This document shows positions 17,198 through 26,017 of a stretch of DNA of 64,000 bases, one piece after another. Below the pieces are notes generated by a model, which saw only the letters and a list, made by a program, of their open reading frames with translations, was not told the DNA's origin and ran no database searches. The stretch comes from Archaeoglobus neptunius (lineage in GTDB: Archaea > Halobacteriota > Archaeoglobi > Archaeoglobales > Archaeoglobaceae): positions 80,976 through 144,975 of the forward strand of contig NZ_JAEKIW010000005.1 in NCBI RefSeq assembly GCF_016757965.1, written 5' to 3'. How positions within the stretch are numbered: the first letter of the stretch is position 1; every line of letters starts with the position of its first letter. A program made the translations under genes and the position numbers.

Positions 17198-17668
17198 ATG
17201 GTAGCACCGGGTATGGAAGCGGGGATTCACGTATTTTTTGCACTCCTTTCAGGTTTACTTGGAGCAGCAACTCTTGCTTTACTTGTCAAAAAAGCTGGAG
17301 ATCTGTCTACAATCAGAATTCTGAGCTTATTGATTGCCATATTCGTCTGGTTATCCTGGGTAACAGTTATACCGGTCTACACAACAGAGTACGGCACGGA
17401 CAAGGCAGTGATAAAATCTTTCGATGATACGAGAGCAGCACATTCTCTGGGGATGGAGACCAAGGAACACATATTTTACACTGGTCTGATACTTTCTGCA
17501 CTTCTGCCGATAACTGCTTATTCTGTAAATCCGGCAGGTGAAGCTGGAAGGAGACTGCTGATATCAATTCTGATCATCCTTCTGCTGGGATTCCTTCTGA
17601 TGGATGCGCTTGGAGCCTGGATAGGTCTAGCGGCAAAGCAGGCGTGGATGATGAGGGCAGGTGGTTGA
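17198..17668 (+). CDS. Small membrane protein (four helices), unknown
   Basis: 156 residues with about four transmembrane segments: IHVFFALLSGLLGAATLALL, ILSLLIAIFVWLSWVTVI, IFYTGLILSALLPITAYS and LLISILIILLLGFLLMDALG. Histidines near helix ends (GIHVFF, AAHSLG, KEHIFY) could bind haem or metal, but no family motif is clear. A strong ribosome site AGGAGGTGG precedes the ATG. It is followed at once by another small membrane gene, so the two probably form a complex. Confidence 0.55.
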   Translation: MVAPGMEAGIHVFFALLSGLLGAATLALLVKKAGDLSTIRILSLLIAIFVWLSWVTVIPVYTTEYGTDKAVIKSFDDTRAAHSLGMETKEHIFYTGLILSALLPITAYSVNPAGEAGRRLLISILIILLLGFLLMDALGAWIGLAAKQAWMMRAGG

Positions 17669-17669
17669 G

Positions 17670-17993
17670 ATGGCGGAGATGAACAGGCCGGGCGTTGTTG
17701 TCGGATCCGTTGCAGGATTTGCAGTGGCAGCGTTATTCAATGCGATACTGGTGGTTGCCAAGGAAACTGACGAGAGCATCTACAAATGGCTGGCAGATAC
17801 CTTTGGCCATCACTGGGTGGGGCAGGGAATCCTCGTCATCGCTGTATTCGTGGCTGTCACTCTTGTGAGCATGTGGGGTTATAGAGGGGAGGAGCTTACG
17901 GAGAGAGCTGCAAGCAAGCTGGCTGTAGTAGTTGCAGTATTCTCGCTGCTGAGCGTTGTAATAATAGCAGGTTTCTTCGCCCTGCACCTTTAA
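17670..17993 (+). CDS. Small membrane protein (three helices), unknown
   Basis: 107 residues with three hydrophobic segments: VVVGSVAGFAVAALFNAILVV, GQGILVIAVFVAVTLVSMWG and KLAVVVAVFSLLSVVIIAG. ATG 17670 is preferred to the in-frame GTG nine bases earlier because AGGTGG stands just before it. It starts one base after the stop of the preceding membrane gene. HHW in the first loop is the only notable polar cluster. No known family was recognised. Confidence 0.55.
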   Translation: MAEMNRPGVVVGSVAGFAVAALFNAILVVAKETDESIYKWLADTFGHHWVGQGILVIAVFVAVTLVSMWGYRGEELTERAASKLAVVVAVFSLLSVVIIAGFFALHL

Positions 17994-18022
17994 TTTTTTA
18001 ACTGAGGCAGCGGAAATTAAGC

Positions 18023-18847
18023 ATGGAGGAAAAACTCGAAAAGTTGAGGAACTTCATTTCCAGTTTTGAGAGCGTAGCTGTCGCTTTTAGCGGAGGGGTT
18101 GACAGCTCAACACTGCTTGCTCTCACCAAGGAGGTCAATGAGGAAGTTATCGCAGTTACAGCCATCTCCCCCACAACCCCAAGAAAAGATTTGAGGGATG
18201 CGGAAAGAATTGCCCGGGAGATCGGTGTTAAACACGAGTTTATCGAGACAAATGAACTGGAAATTGATGAATTTGTCAGGAATCCCCCTGACAGGTGTTA
18301 CTACTGTAAAAAGAATCTTCTGACAGCTCTGGTCAATTTTGCCAGGAGAAGGGGCATTCAGGCAGTGTTCGAGGGTACGAATGCCGATGAGCTGAAAGGA
18401 CACAGACCGGGATTCAGGGCTGTTGAGGAGTTCGGGATGGTTTATTCTCCATGGGCAATGTTTGGATTTGCTAAAAAGGAGATCCGTGAGATAGCAAGAC
18501 AGAGAGGTTTCTCGTTTGCCGACAAACCCTCAATGGCCTGTCTGGCGTCAAGAATACCGTTTGGAGAGAGCATAACACAGGAAAGGCTCAGGAGGGTGGA
18601 GAAGGCGGAGGAGTTAATTGTGGAAATAGTAAATGTCAGGGAGTTAAGGGTGAGGGATTTTGGCAGCATGGCTGTGATTGAGGTTGGCAAAAGTGAGAGG
18701 AGAAAACTGTTCAGTGAGGTGGTTATGGACTCAATCGTCGATGGTCTGAAGAAGCTCGGATATGAGTATATCCTCTTTGATATGGAGGGATACAGAACCG
18801 GTAAACTCTCCGGGTTTAAAGGTCACCGTCGCTCGGAGGAGGGTTAG
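18023..18847 (+). CDS. larE: LarE-family sulfur transferase
   Basis: A 274-residue PP-loop ATP pyrophosphatase. LarE activates a pyridinium carboxylate and adds sulfur to it during assembly of the nickel pincer cofactor; some relatives serve other thiolations. Seen: SGGVDSS (23-29), RCYYCKK with Cys 92 and 95, EGTNADELKGHRPG (117-130) and ACLASRIPFGE with Cys 173. Three conserved cysteines fit the catalytic iron-sulfur type of LarE rather than the single-cysteine sacrificial type. larB, larC and larA are not nearby, so the true product is open. Confidence 0.82.
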   Translation: MEEKLEKLRNFISSFESVAVAFSGGVDSSTLLALTKEVNEEVIAVTAISPTTPRKDLRDAERIAREIGVKHEFIETNELEIDEFVRNPPDRCYYCKKNLLTALVNFARRRGIQAVFEGTNADELKGHRPGFRAVEEFGMVYSPWAMFGFAKKEIREIARQRGFSFADKPSMACLASRIPFGESITQERLRRVEKAEELIVEIVNVRELRVRDFGSMAVIEVGKSERRKLFSEVVMDSIVDGLKKLGYEYILFDMEGYRTGKLSGFKGHRRSEEG

Positions 18848-18867
18848 CAGCGTGGTTTGGAGAGATG

Positions 18868-19152
18868 TCATCTCTGCACGAGCTTTGCCAGTACCTCTCC
18901 TTCTTTCGTCAGCCTGATCGACTCCCCGTCATAAACTATGCAGTCTGCCTTCTCCAGCGTGTCGAGATGGTACTTGAGCAGCTTTACGTCCAGTCCAAGT
19001 TCAGCTCTGAGTTCTTCAACTTTTCTGGGACTTTTTGATAGCTCTTCAAGAATTTTTCTTCTTGTAGAGTTGGCTATTGCCATTTTAAACCTTTTCCGGT
19101 ACTCTTCCGCCTCCTCCGGAGACCCGGCTGCAATCCAATCCTCGAACTTCAC
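18868..19152 (-). CDS. ArsR-like winged-helix regulator
   Basis: 94 residues: a short N-terminal arm (EDWIAAGSPEEAEEYRKRFK), then the winged helix NSTRRKILEELSKSPRKVEELRAELGLDVKLLKYHLDTLEKAD, and a wing IVYDGESIRLTKEGEVL. No metal-sensing cysteines are present. It starts with GTG after an AAGGTGAT ribosome site, 40 bases after TusA, so it is probably the third gene of the ThiF-TusA transcript. It is the natural candidate for the factor that binds the shared AACAGYGTT motif, although this is an inference. Confidence 0.75.
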   Translation of the reverse strand: MKFEDWIAAGSPEEAEEYRKRFKMAIANSTRRKILEELSKSPRKVEELRAELGLDVKLLKYHLDTLEKADCIVYDGESIRLTKEGEVLAKLVQR

Positions 19153-19192
19153 ATATCACCTTCTCAAGAGCGGGATTAAATTTTTTCCGAAT

Positions 19193-19426
19193 CTACTTCT
19201 TTCTCACAACTATTCTCCATACATCGCCATCTCTGCGAACGTCAATAACCTCATGCCCCTCACTTTCAATGCTTTTTGGCACATCTCTCGCTGCAGGCTC
19301 GTGATCCACAATAACCTCCAGAACTTCTCCGCTTTTCATCTCTTCAAGCTTCAATTTTGTCTCGATGAATGTGAAGGGACATACTTCTCCTCTCAGATCA
19401 AGCTCGAAGTCTGCATGTTTCCTCAT
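19193..19426 (-). CDS. TusA-family sulfur carrier protein
   Basis: A 77-residue TusA (SirA/YedF) protein that carries persulfide sulfur on one cysteine. The signature is LRGEVCPFTFIETKLKLEEM with the active Cys near 16, followed by LEVIVDHEPAARDVPKSI. The second ATG of the frame is used because GAGAGG stands six bases before it. It overlaps the end of the ThiF/MoeB gene by 29 bases, so the pair is coupled. Its donor and acceptor may be the nearby DsrE-like and ThiF-like proteins. Confidence 0.88.
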   Translation of the reverse strand: MRKHADFELDLRGEVCPFTFIETKLKLEEMKSGEVLEVIVDHEPAARDVPKSIESEGHEVIDVRRDGDVWRIVVRKK

Positions 19427-20183
19427 ATGCATCCTCTCTCATCTCCTTAATCCCATTTTTTCCACATGCGGGGCAGAATTCGTTTTTACTCACCTCCACA
19501 ATATCGAAATCGTAGCTGAGCAGGTCAGCACACAGGATTCTGTTTGTCATCAATTCTCCCATGTTCAGAAAAAGCTTTATGATCTCGTTGGCCTGGAGAA
19601 GACCGAAAAATCCGGTTGTAATCCCAGTAATTCCGGCCTCTCTGCATGTTTGGTAGTCTGAGGGTGCCTCGGGAAGAAAGCACCTGTAGCACGCTGTACC
19701 GGGCAGAACCGTCATCAGCTGACCGAAAAATCTCAGAACTGCAGCGTGAACGAGCGGAACCTTTTCGAGCACGCATGCATCATTGAGGATATATCTCGGC
19801 GTGAAACCGTCCGTACAGTCAGCCACCACATCATAGCACCTTACAATTTCTCTTGCATTTCTCGGTGTGATGTTGAAGGGGTAAACCTTAACACTCACAT
19901 CTGGATTCAGCCTTTCAACAAACATCGCTGCTGACTCTGCCTTGTTCATTCCCAGATTACCTGCGTGGATCGTCTGTCTGTTCAGATTGGAGATTTCGAC
20001 AACGTCTCCGTCTGCTATCCCTATCTTTCCCACCCCCGCAGCGGCAAGATACTGAATCACCGGGCTGCCAAGCCCTCCAGCACCCACCACAAGAACGCTT
20101 GAACTAAGCAACCTTTCTTGCTTGTCTCCTCCAAAGATTATCAACTGTCTGCCGTATCTTTTTATCTGCTCTTTTGAAAGCAT
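19398..20183 (-). CDS. ThiF/MoeB-type E1-like adenylyltransferase
   Basis: A 261-residue protein that adenylates the C-terminus of ubiquitin-like sulfur carriers. It has the nucleotide fold VGAGGLGSPVIQYLAAAG, the RQ and N residues in SNLNRQTIHA, DCTDGFTPRY, and zinc cysteines CYRC and CPAC. The cysteine in TCREAGITGI is in the position of the MoeB/ThiF catalytic thiol. It is first in the ThiF-TusA-HTH operon. The partner carrier (ThiS/MoaD/SAMP-like) is not in the window. ATG 20183 is preferred over GTG 20192. Confidence 0.88.
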   Translation of the reverse strand: MLSKEQIKRYGRQLIIFGGDKQERLLSSSVLVVGAGGLGSPVIQYLAAAGVGKIGIADGDVVEISNLNRQTIHAGNLGMNKAESAAMFVERLNPDVSVKVYPFNITPRNAREIVRCYDVVADCTDGFTPRYILNDACVLEKVPLVHAAVLRFFGQLMTVLPGTACYRCFLPEAPSDYQTCREAGITGITTGFFGLLQANEIIKLFLNMGELMTNRILCADLLSYDFDIVEVSKNEFCPACGKNGIKEMREDAYEETCRLRA

Positions 20184-20209
20184 ACCTCTCACCGATGTAT
20201 CTTAATTAT

Positions 20210-20232
20210 AACAGTGTTAAGTAAGGACTTAA
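20210..20232 (-). promoter_or_regulatory. Divergent promoter with AACAGTGTT motif and TTAAGT inverted repeat
   Basis: AACAGTGTT (20210-20218) belongs to an 11-base palindrome, TAACA-G-TGTTA. It is followed by a second inverted repeat TTAAGT-AAGG-ACTTAA (20217-20232), whose right half provides the minus-strand TATA element TTTTAAGT for the ThiF operon. The motif would lie between TATA and the transcription start. The acyl-CoA dehydrogenase gene starts 100 bases away on the other strand and may have its own promoter. Confidence 0.5.
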
Positions 20233-20320
20233 AATTTTTGGTTGGTCAAGAACCTGTAAAATACGTTCAGGCTGTGAGCAGTATCGCAAACTATTAAATG
20301 TTTCTCCCGGTACTACCATC

Positions 20321-21475
20321 ATGAACTTTGAGCTTACTCAGGAACAGAGGGATATTAAGAATGCTGCAAGAGAGTTTGCAACAAATGAATTCACCAAGGA
20401 GAGAGCTGAAGAGTATGACAGAAACGAGGAGTTCCCATTTGATCTGTGGAAAAAAGCCTGCGAGCTGGGTTTTATCGGGGTACACTTCCCCGAAGAGTAT
20501 GGTGGAGCAGGAATGGGCGTTCTTGAGAACATTTTGATAGTCGAGGAATTCTGCAGAGCGGACAGCACGATAGGCAGTGCCATAATTCTCTCGGATTTCT
20601 CGTCTGAGGTTGTGATGAGGTTTGGCAGCGAGGAACAGAAAAAGGAGGTTCTGCCAAAGGTCGCATCGGGAAATGCCATAACTGCCGGCTGTTATACAGA
20701 ACCTGAGGCTGGCAGCGATTTGACTGCAATAAAAACGAAGGCGGAGAAAGATGGCGATGAATGGGTGATTAACGGTACGAAGACGTTCATCACAAACGGC
20801 CCGATAGCCGATTATTACGTGGTGCTGGCTGTAACAAATCCCGATGCTCAGCCCCGCTACAGAGGCTTCACAACATTTCTGGTAAAAAAGGATACTCCCG
20901 GACTCAGCACGAACAAGATCACAGGAAAACTTGGTATAAGGTCGTCTCCAACAGCCGAGGTTGTTTTCAAGGATGTCAGGGTTGACGATTCAGCGGTAAT
21001 CGGGGAACTGAACAGGGGATTCTATCAGGTTCTTGAGTTCTTCGATGAAAGCAGGATTGAGATCGCAGCTCAGGCCTTGGGCATTGCTCAGGGTGCTTTT
21101 GACAGAATTGTTGGTTACGTTAAGCAGAGGAAGCAGTTTGGGCAACCAATAGGAGCTTTTCAGGCACTTCAGCACAGAATAGCCGACATGAAAACTCAGC
21201 TTGAAGCAGCAAGACTGCTTATCTACAAGGCAGCCTGGAATTATGATCAGGGCAGGATTGATCCGGAGCTGACCTCAATGGCGAAATACTATGCAGGAAA
21301 GCTCGCTGTCAGGATATCTGATGAGGCTGTGCAGATGCACGGTGGGTATGGTTATATAGCTGAATACGAGGTCGAGAGATTTTTCAGGGACGCAAAGATA
21401 ACAGAAATTTATGAGGGCACGAAGGAAGTCCAGTTAAACACAATAGCGAGAAGCGTAATAGGCAAATTCAAGTAG
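20321..21475 (+). CDS. Acyl-CoA dehydrogenase
   Basis: A 384-residue FAD enzyme that oxidises acyl-CoA to enoyl-CoA in beta-oxidation or a related degradation. Seen: AGCYTEPEAGSDLTAIKT (flavin and substrate loop), WVINGTKTFITNG, RKQFGQPIGAFQALQH, QMHGGYGY and RDAKITEIYEGTKEVQ, whose Glu is the usual catalytic base. Length and motif order are typical for short-chain type members. It is isolated, with divergent sulfur genes upstream and a DUF373 gene downstream; an acyl-CoA ligase lies 2.7 kb further. Confidence 0.95.
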   Translation: MNFELTQEQRDIKNAAREFATNEFTKERAEEYDRNEEFPFDLWKKACELGFIGVHFPEEYGGAGMGVLENILIVEEFCRADSTIGSAIILSDFSSEVVMRFGSEEQKKEVLPKVASGNAITAGCYTEPEAGSDLTAIKTKAEKDGDEWVINGTKTFITNGPIADYYVVLAVTNPDAQPRYRGFTTFLVKKDTPGLSTNKITGKLGIRSSPTAEVVFKDVRVDDSAVIGELNRGFYQVLEFFDESRIEIAAQALGIAQGAFDRIVGYVKQRKQFGQPIGAFQALQHRIADMKTQLEAARLLIYKAAWNYDQGRIDPELTSMAKYYAGKLAVRISDEAVQMHGGYGYIAEYEVERFFRDAKITEIYEGTKEVQLNTIARSVIGKFK

Positions 21476-21517
21476 CACATCAGATACCTTTTTATATATT
21501 TTTAAGACTTTGTTTTA

Positions 21518-22552
21518 ATGGTGAAAAAGGTTGTTCTGGTTATAGACAGGGACGATGACCTCGGTCAAAAAGCTGGCATATCTTCACCTGTAATCGGAAA
21601 GGATAATGTGGTTTCTGCGGCAGTAAGGCTTGGAACTGCTGATCCCGAAGATTCGGATGTGAACGCTCTGTTTGCGGCTGTTAAGGTTTATGATGAACTC
21701 AAGAATGCCGGAGAAGATGTGGAGGTTGTGGTGGTTTGCGGGGACAAGAGTGTTGGTGTCGTTTCGGATTCTAAAATTGCCGACCAGCTGGACAGGGTGA
21801 TGATGCGCCTCCACCCGTCAAGTGCGATTGTTGTTACAGACGGATCGGAGGACGAGTTCGTGCTGCCAATAATTTCATCGAGGGTTAAGATCGATTCAGT
21901 TCACAGGGTGGTGGTAAAGCAAAGCAGGACGATAGAGAGCACGTACTTCATGATCAGAAGAATGTTAAACGATCCGAAAATTGCAAGAATTACCCTCGCA
22001 CCGATAGGTATGATATTTCTCGTGTATGCCATATTTCTGGTTTTACAGCATCCTGAGTGGGGTCTGGGAGGTATAATCTTCTTCCTGGGGATTTATTTCA
22101 TGGTAAAAGCCTATGGCTGGGAGAAGAATATCGGCGAGTTCTTGGATTCTGTAAGGATATCTCTTGTTGAGGGTAGACTATCGTTTGTGTTTTACGTCAC
22201 ATCTGCAATTCTGCTTATCATCAGTATAGTCAACGGATTCAATGCTTCTGCGAACATCATAAATCCGTCGGAGGCTGTGGCAAACTTCGTATTTTTCAGC
22301 ACCTGGTGGTTTGTTCTTTCGGGCATATTTTCCCTGCTGGCAAAGGCTGCCGATGCCTACGCAGAGAACAGAAAGGTTTCAAAGTACTTTACGATGATAT
22401 TCCTTCTCATCGCCTTTGGTCTGCTCGTCTGGGCGTCCTCGTCATATGTGCTGAACCCCAAATCTCCAAACTCTATCCAGCAGCTAGGAGGTGCTATATT
22501 TGGAGCGATACTTATCGCTGCTATCGGAGTTTTCACTCTAAGAAGGTTTTGA
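21518..22552 (+). CDS. DUF373 family membrane protein
   Basis: 344 residues. The soluble N-terminal half begins KKVVLVIDRDDDLGQKAG and contains VVVCGDKSVGVVSD and VVTDGSEDEFVLP; the aspartate-rich strands resemble a Rossmann-like fold. The C-terminal half has about five transmembrane segments, starting ITLAPIGMIFLVYAIFLVL. The layout matches the archaeal DUF373 family of unknown function. Its end overlaps the convergent taw3 gene by 20 bases. Confidence 0.85.
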   Translation: MVKKVVLVIDRDDDLGQKAGISSPVIGKDNVVSAAVRLGTADPEDSDVNALFAAVKVYDELKNAGEDVEVVVVCGDKSVGVVSDSKIADQLDRVMMRLHPSSAIVVTDGSEDEFVLPIISSRVKIDSVHRVVVKQSRTIESTYFMIRRMLNDPKIARITLAPIGMIFLVYAIFLVLQHPEWGLGGIIFFLGIYFMVKAYGWEKNIGEFLDSVRISLVEGRLSFVFYVTSAILLIISIVNGFNASANIINPSEAVANFVFFSTWWFVLSGIFSLLAKAADAYAENRKVSKYFTMIFLLIAFGLLVWASSSYVLNPKSPNSIQQLGGAIFGAILIAAIGVFTLRRF

Positions 22553-23108
22553 GAGCTTTTATCTCCTTGAACAGTCTTTCGAGTTTCTGCTTTCCCTTAC
22601 TTAGCTTTTTGTTGGCCAGCGCAACAACCTCTTCAAGATAACTCTCCGAAATTATTAACCGACCACTCCTCGCTATCGGCAGTTCGATTCTTTCAAGTGA
22701 GGCTATTTCGACGACATGGTTCTTCAGAGAAATGATACCGGATCTTCTGAAACCGGTGTTGTTCGCCACCTTCATAATAACTTCCGCAAATTCAATATTT
22801 TTGCACGAGAGGTGGATTATGGGTGGATACTGAATAAACCAGCTTAGAAATCTCCCCCTCTTCGCGGCCTCCACAACTTCCTCCTTGCCCACCTTACAGT
22901 GCCACTTGCCCAGAAAGGATGATCTCTGCTTATCTCCGATCTCAGGAGTATCTATAACAGCTATCCTCCCGCTGCAGCTTGAGAGAGTTACAAGACCTTC
23001 GATGGAGTTGATCAGATCAAGAAGCGGTACTATGTCTTTATCAACCTCTCCACTTCTTTTCGCTGCAATGTACCTTTCAAGTTTGTCTTTCCTGTAGCGC
23101 TCCCACAT
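22533..23108 (-). CDS. taw3: tRNA wybutosine-synthesis methyltransferase Taw3
   Basis: A 191-residue Tyw3/Taw3 protein that methylates N4 of the wyosine intermediate at position 37 of tRNA-Phe. Signatures: TLSSCSGRIAV near 42-52, GKWHCKVG, IHLSCKNIE and GFRRSGI. Start ATG 23108 overlaps the stop of rfcS (TGATG); a GTG three bases upstream is equally possible. The pairing with rfcS is a coupled operon. Confidence 0.88.
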   Translation of the reverse strand: MWERYRKDKLERYIAAKRSGEVDKDIVPLLDLINSIEGLVTLSSCSGRIAVIDTPEIGDKQRSSFLGKWHCKVGKEEVVEAAKRGRFLSWFIQYPPIIHLSCKNIEFAEVIMKVANNTGFRRSGIISLKNHVVEIASLERIELPIARSGRLIISESYLEEVVALANKKLSKGKQKLERLFKEIKALKTFLE

Positions 23109-24067
23109 CACTTCTTTGCAAGTGTGCAGAGATACGCTAAATATGCATCAAGCTGAATCCTCTCGTTTGCTCCTTCTGTGAGTCTGAAGTCAATCTCTCC
23201 GAGCTTGTCTATCAGGTAAACTTTTACCTTCTCGTTTACTGGCAGCGATATGATCTCTCTGAAAAGCTGCGATACTATGTCCTCTCCACTCATCCCGTAT
23301 TCAATCATGAGTCTGTCAAGCATCTGTCTTGCCTCAAGGAAGTTGCCCTTCAGAGCAGTTTCTATGAGCTGGCCAAGTTCTTCAGGTTTGGCAGTTGCTG
23401 TTATCTGATAGATTGTATCAGCATTGATTTCCTCGCCGATGGCAGCAGCTCCCTGCAGGGCGTTGATTGCTTTTCTAAAATCTCCGCCGGAGATATACAG
23501 CAGGGCCTCAAGCCCATCCTCGGTTATCTTCACACCCTCCTTTTCGCATATCTCCAGTAACCTTTTTTTCATCGCCTCTTTAGGAACAGGACGGAATTTG
23601 AACACTGCACACCTGCTCTGTATCGGCTCTATAATGCGGCTGACATAATTACAGCTGAGAATAAACCTGCAACTCTTTGAATACATCTCCATGGTTCTTC
23701 TCAAGGCAGCCTGAGCATCTGCAGTCAGTGCATCAGCCTCATCGAGAAATATTATTTTGAATGGAGCGCCACCAATCGGTGCAGTTCTGGCGAATTCCTT
23801 TATTTTGTGCCTCACCACGTCTATTCCTCTTTCATCGCTGGCGTTCATCTCTATGAAGTTGTCTCTCCAGTTTTCGCCGAACAGGTCTCTTGCGAGGGCT
23901 ATGGATGTTGCAGTCTTGCCAGTACCGGGTGGACCTGAAAACAGAAGGTGAGGAATGTTTTTCCTTTCAGCGTAACCCCTGAGTCTTCTGATAACATCCT
24001 CCTGACCAACGACCTCATCAAGCGTCCGGGGGCGGTATTTTTCTACCCAGATCTCAAAGTTTTCCAT
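23108..24067 (-). CDS. rfcS: Replication factor C small subunit
   Basis: A 319-residue clamp-loader AAA+ ATPase. It has WVEKYRPRTLDEVVGQ, Walker A GPPGTGKTATS, Walker B IIFLDEADAL, and the arginine-finger SRIIEPIQSRC. With the large subunit (61290-62714) it loads PCNA onto primed DNA. No intein is present. It precedes taw3 with an overlapping stop-start. Confidence 0.96.
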   Translation of the reverse strand: MENFEIWVEKYRPRTLDEVVGQEDVIRRLRGYAERKNIPHLLFSGPPGTGKTATSIALARDLFGENWRDNFIEMNASDERGIDVVRHKIKEFARTAPIGGAPFKIIFLDEADALTADAQAALRRTMEMYSKSCRFILSCNYVSRIIEPIQSRCAVFKFRPVPKEAMKKRLLEICEKEGVKITEDGLEALLYISGGDFRKAINALQGAAAIGEEINADTIYQITATAKPEELGQLIETALKGNFLEARQMLDRLMIEYGMSGEDIVSQLFREIISLPVNEKVKVYLIDKLGEIDFRLTEGANERIQLDAYLAYLCTLAKK

Positions 24068-24156
24068 CGGTGCTATTTATCGTCTCATGCATAAAAACTC
24101 TGCTGTTACAAAACCAAGGTGGATGGAAAAGTTTAATGACGTGATGATGACCCATG

Positions 24157-25944
24157 TTATTCGCTGCCGGATATTTGCTCGTACTCTCTGACCAGCTCCT
24201 CTCTTATCACTTTTCCGGTTGCCGTAAGCGGTAACTGCTCGCGAATTATTATCCGTTTTGGAACGTTATAGGGTGCCATGTTTTCTCTACACCATTTCAG
24301 CAAATCCTGCTCGGTGAGCTGATATCCCGGTTTTAATTTTACAAAAGCTATGGGTACCTGTCCTTTTTCAGGGTCTGGAGCTCCAATAACCCCGACCATC
24401 TCCACAGCCGGATGGCTGAGCATTATGAACTCTATCTGTGTTGGATAAACACTGATTCCGGACACTTTGAGCATGTATTTTTTACGGGATATGTAATAGA
24501 AGAAACCGTCCTCATCGTACATGCCGATATCTCCGGTGAACAGCCAGCCATTTTTGAAGGATTTTGCGGTCTCCTCTGGCCTTTCAACATACTCACTGAC
24601 TACCGAGGGGGATTTTATTACGACCTCCCCTTTCTCTCCAAGTGGAACCGGATTGCCATTTTCGTCGACAATTTTTATGTATGTTTCTGGAATAGGAATA
24701 CCGCAAAAGGATCCGCCATACCTTTCCGATCTTTCGATGTCCATGTCATTTTTGTGAAAGCCGGCAGTAAATGTATCGCTGGTGTAGGTTTCTGTTAAAC
24801 CGTAAGCAGCCTCTCTGAGTATTGCACCCGTGAGCTCTCTCCATTTTTGTCTGAGATCTTTCGTAAGGCTCTTAACAAAACTGGAGCCGGTGCAGCTTCT
24901 CAGAGATGTAAGATCATACTTTCCAACATCCGGATAGTTTATGATTTCCCAGTAGAGGTCAAACGGGGCGTAGAAGGTTGTTACCCTGTACCTGTCAATT
25001 GCCTCAACTGCCGCCCTCACATCCCATCTCGTGAGCAACACCACGGTTGAACCCGAAATTGTGGGAGAAACGATGCCCATGTTGTTGCCCGCAACCCAGA
25101 ATATCGGCATCGCTGCCAGTGCTACATCGCTTTCCGCAACTTCTTTCGCAAATTTTTCAAAGTCAACATTTCGATCAGGGTAGAGCTCTACAAGCAGATG
25201 TGCATTGTAATATGTGTACATACCGGCACCGGTGTATATGATGTCCAGATGCCTGTGGTAGACTCCTTTGGGTAAACCGGTGGTGCCTCCGGTGAAATTC
25301 ATCGTTGCGTAGTCCTCAATTGTTGTTGTTATGCTGACTTTTTTTGGAGAACTGTCTGATAGCAGGTCTTGCAGGCAAGGAGCATCATCAATTTGTGACT
25401 CCGTCTTCATTGATGGGTGGGGCGGGATTTCCGGGGTTTCGGGCAGGAAATCTTGAAAGGATGCCGCTACAACATGACTTCTGTTTGAGACCTTTTTTGC
25501 GGCTCTGTCCACCAGGGGATATAGCAAGTCCAGAGTCAGTACAAATTTGGGTTTGGATTGCTTGAGAAAGTATTCCAGTTCCATTTCCTTAAGCATTGGG
25601 TTGAGAAACACACAAACTCCGCCAGCTTTTAGCGTACCAAAAAATCCAATGTAAAACTGCGGCATGTTTGGGAGGATAAGGGCCACCTTGTCTCCTTTCC
25701 CGAAGCCATTTTGAAGCAGGTAGTTTGCGAGTCTGTTACTCAGTTCATCCATTTCCTTGTAAGATATTCTCCTACCGTAGTATATTATGTAGTCTTTCTG
25801 AGGCTGCATTTCGGCGTATTTTTCCAGATATTCGTGTATTGGTATCTTTCCCAGAGGATAAATAGGTTTTCTGGGAAGCGATGGATGTGGCCATACTCTA
25901 CTCCACCTTTCTTCTAAAATGCTGAAATATTCTGTTTCGTTCAT
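24157..25944 (-). CDS. AMP-forming acyl-CoA synthetase
   Basis: A 595-residue ANL-superfamily ligase. It has the P-loop-like MNFTGGTTGLPKG, the AYGLTETYTSD motif, WLFTGDIGMYDEDGFFYY, and the C-terminal lysine in PLTATGKVIREEL. It activates a fatty or aromatic acid with ATP and CoA. N-terminal sequence is of the long-chain fatty-acid type. It probably feeds the acyl-CoA dehydrogenase pathway; substrate cannot be set from sequence. An insertion of about 50 residues around 165-205 is unlike the shortest members. Confidence 0.9.
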   Translation of the reverse strand: MNETEYFSILEERWSRVWPHPSLPRKPIYPLGKIPIHEYLEKYAEMQPQKDYIIYYGRRISYKEMDELSNRLANYLLQNGFGKGDKVALILPNMPQFYIGFFGTLKAGGVCVFLNPMLKEMELEYFLKQSKPKFVLTLDLLYPLVDRAAKKVSNRSHVVAASFQDFLPETPEIPPHPSMKTESQIDDAPCLQDLLSDSSPKKVSITTTIEDYATMNFTGGTTGLPKGVYHRHLDIIYTGAGMYTYYNAHLLVELYPDRNVDFEKFAKEVAESDVALAAMPIFWVAGNNMGIVSPTISGSTVVLLTRWDVRAAVEAIDRYRVTTFYAPFDLYWEIINYPDVGKYDLTSLRSCTGSSFVKSLTKDLRQKWRELTGAILREAAYGLTETYTSDTFTAGFHKNDMDIERSERYGGSFCGIPIPETYIKIVDENGNPVPLGEKGEVVIKSPSVVSEYVERPEETAKSFKNGWLFTGDIGMYDEDGFFYYISRKKYMLKVSGISVYPTQIEFIMLSHPAVEMVGVIGAPDPEKGQVPIAFVKLKPGYQLTEQDLLKWCRENMAPYNVPKRIIIREQLPLTATGKVIREELVREYEQISGSE

Positions 25945-26017
25945 TTTACACCTCTATTTATCTTGTTTGATTTTGTTAAAAATCTCTACCTTAAAACCCT
26001 TTCGCTGGAAACAAATA

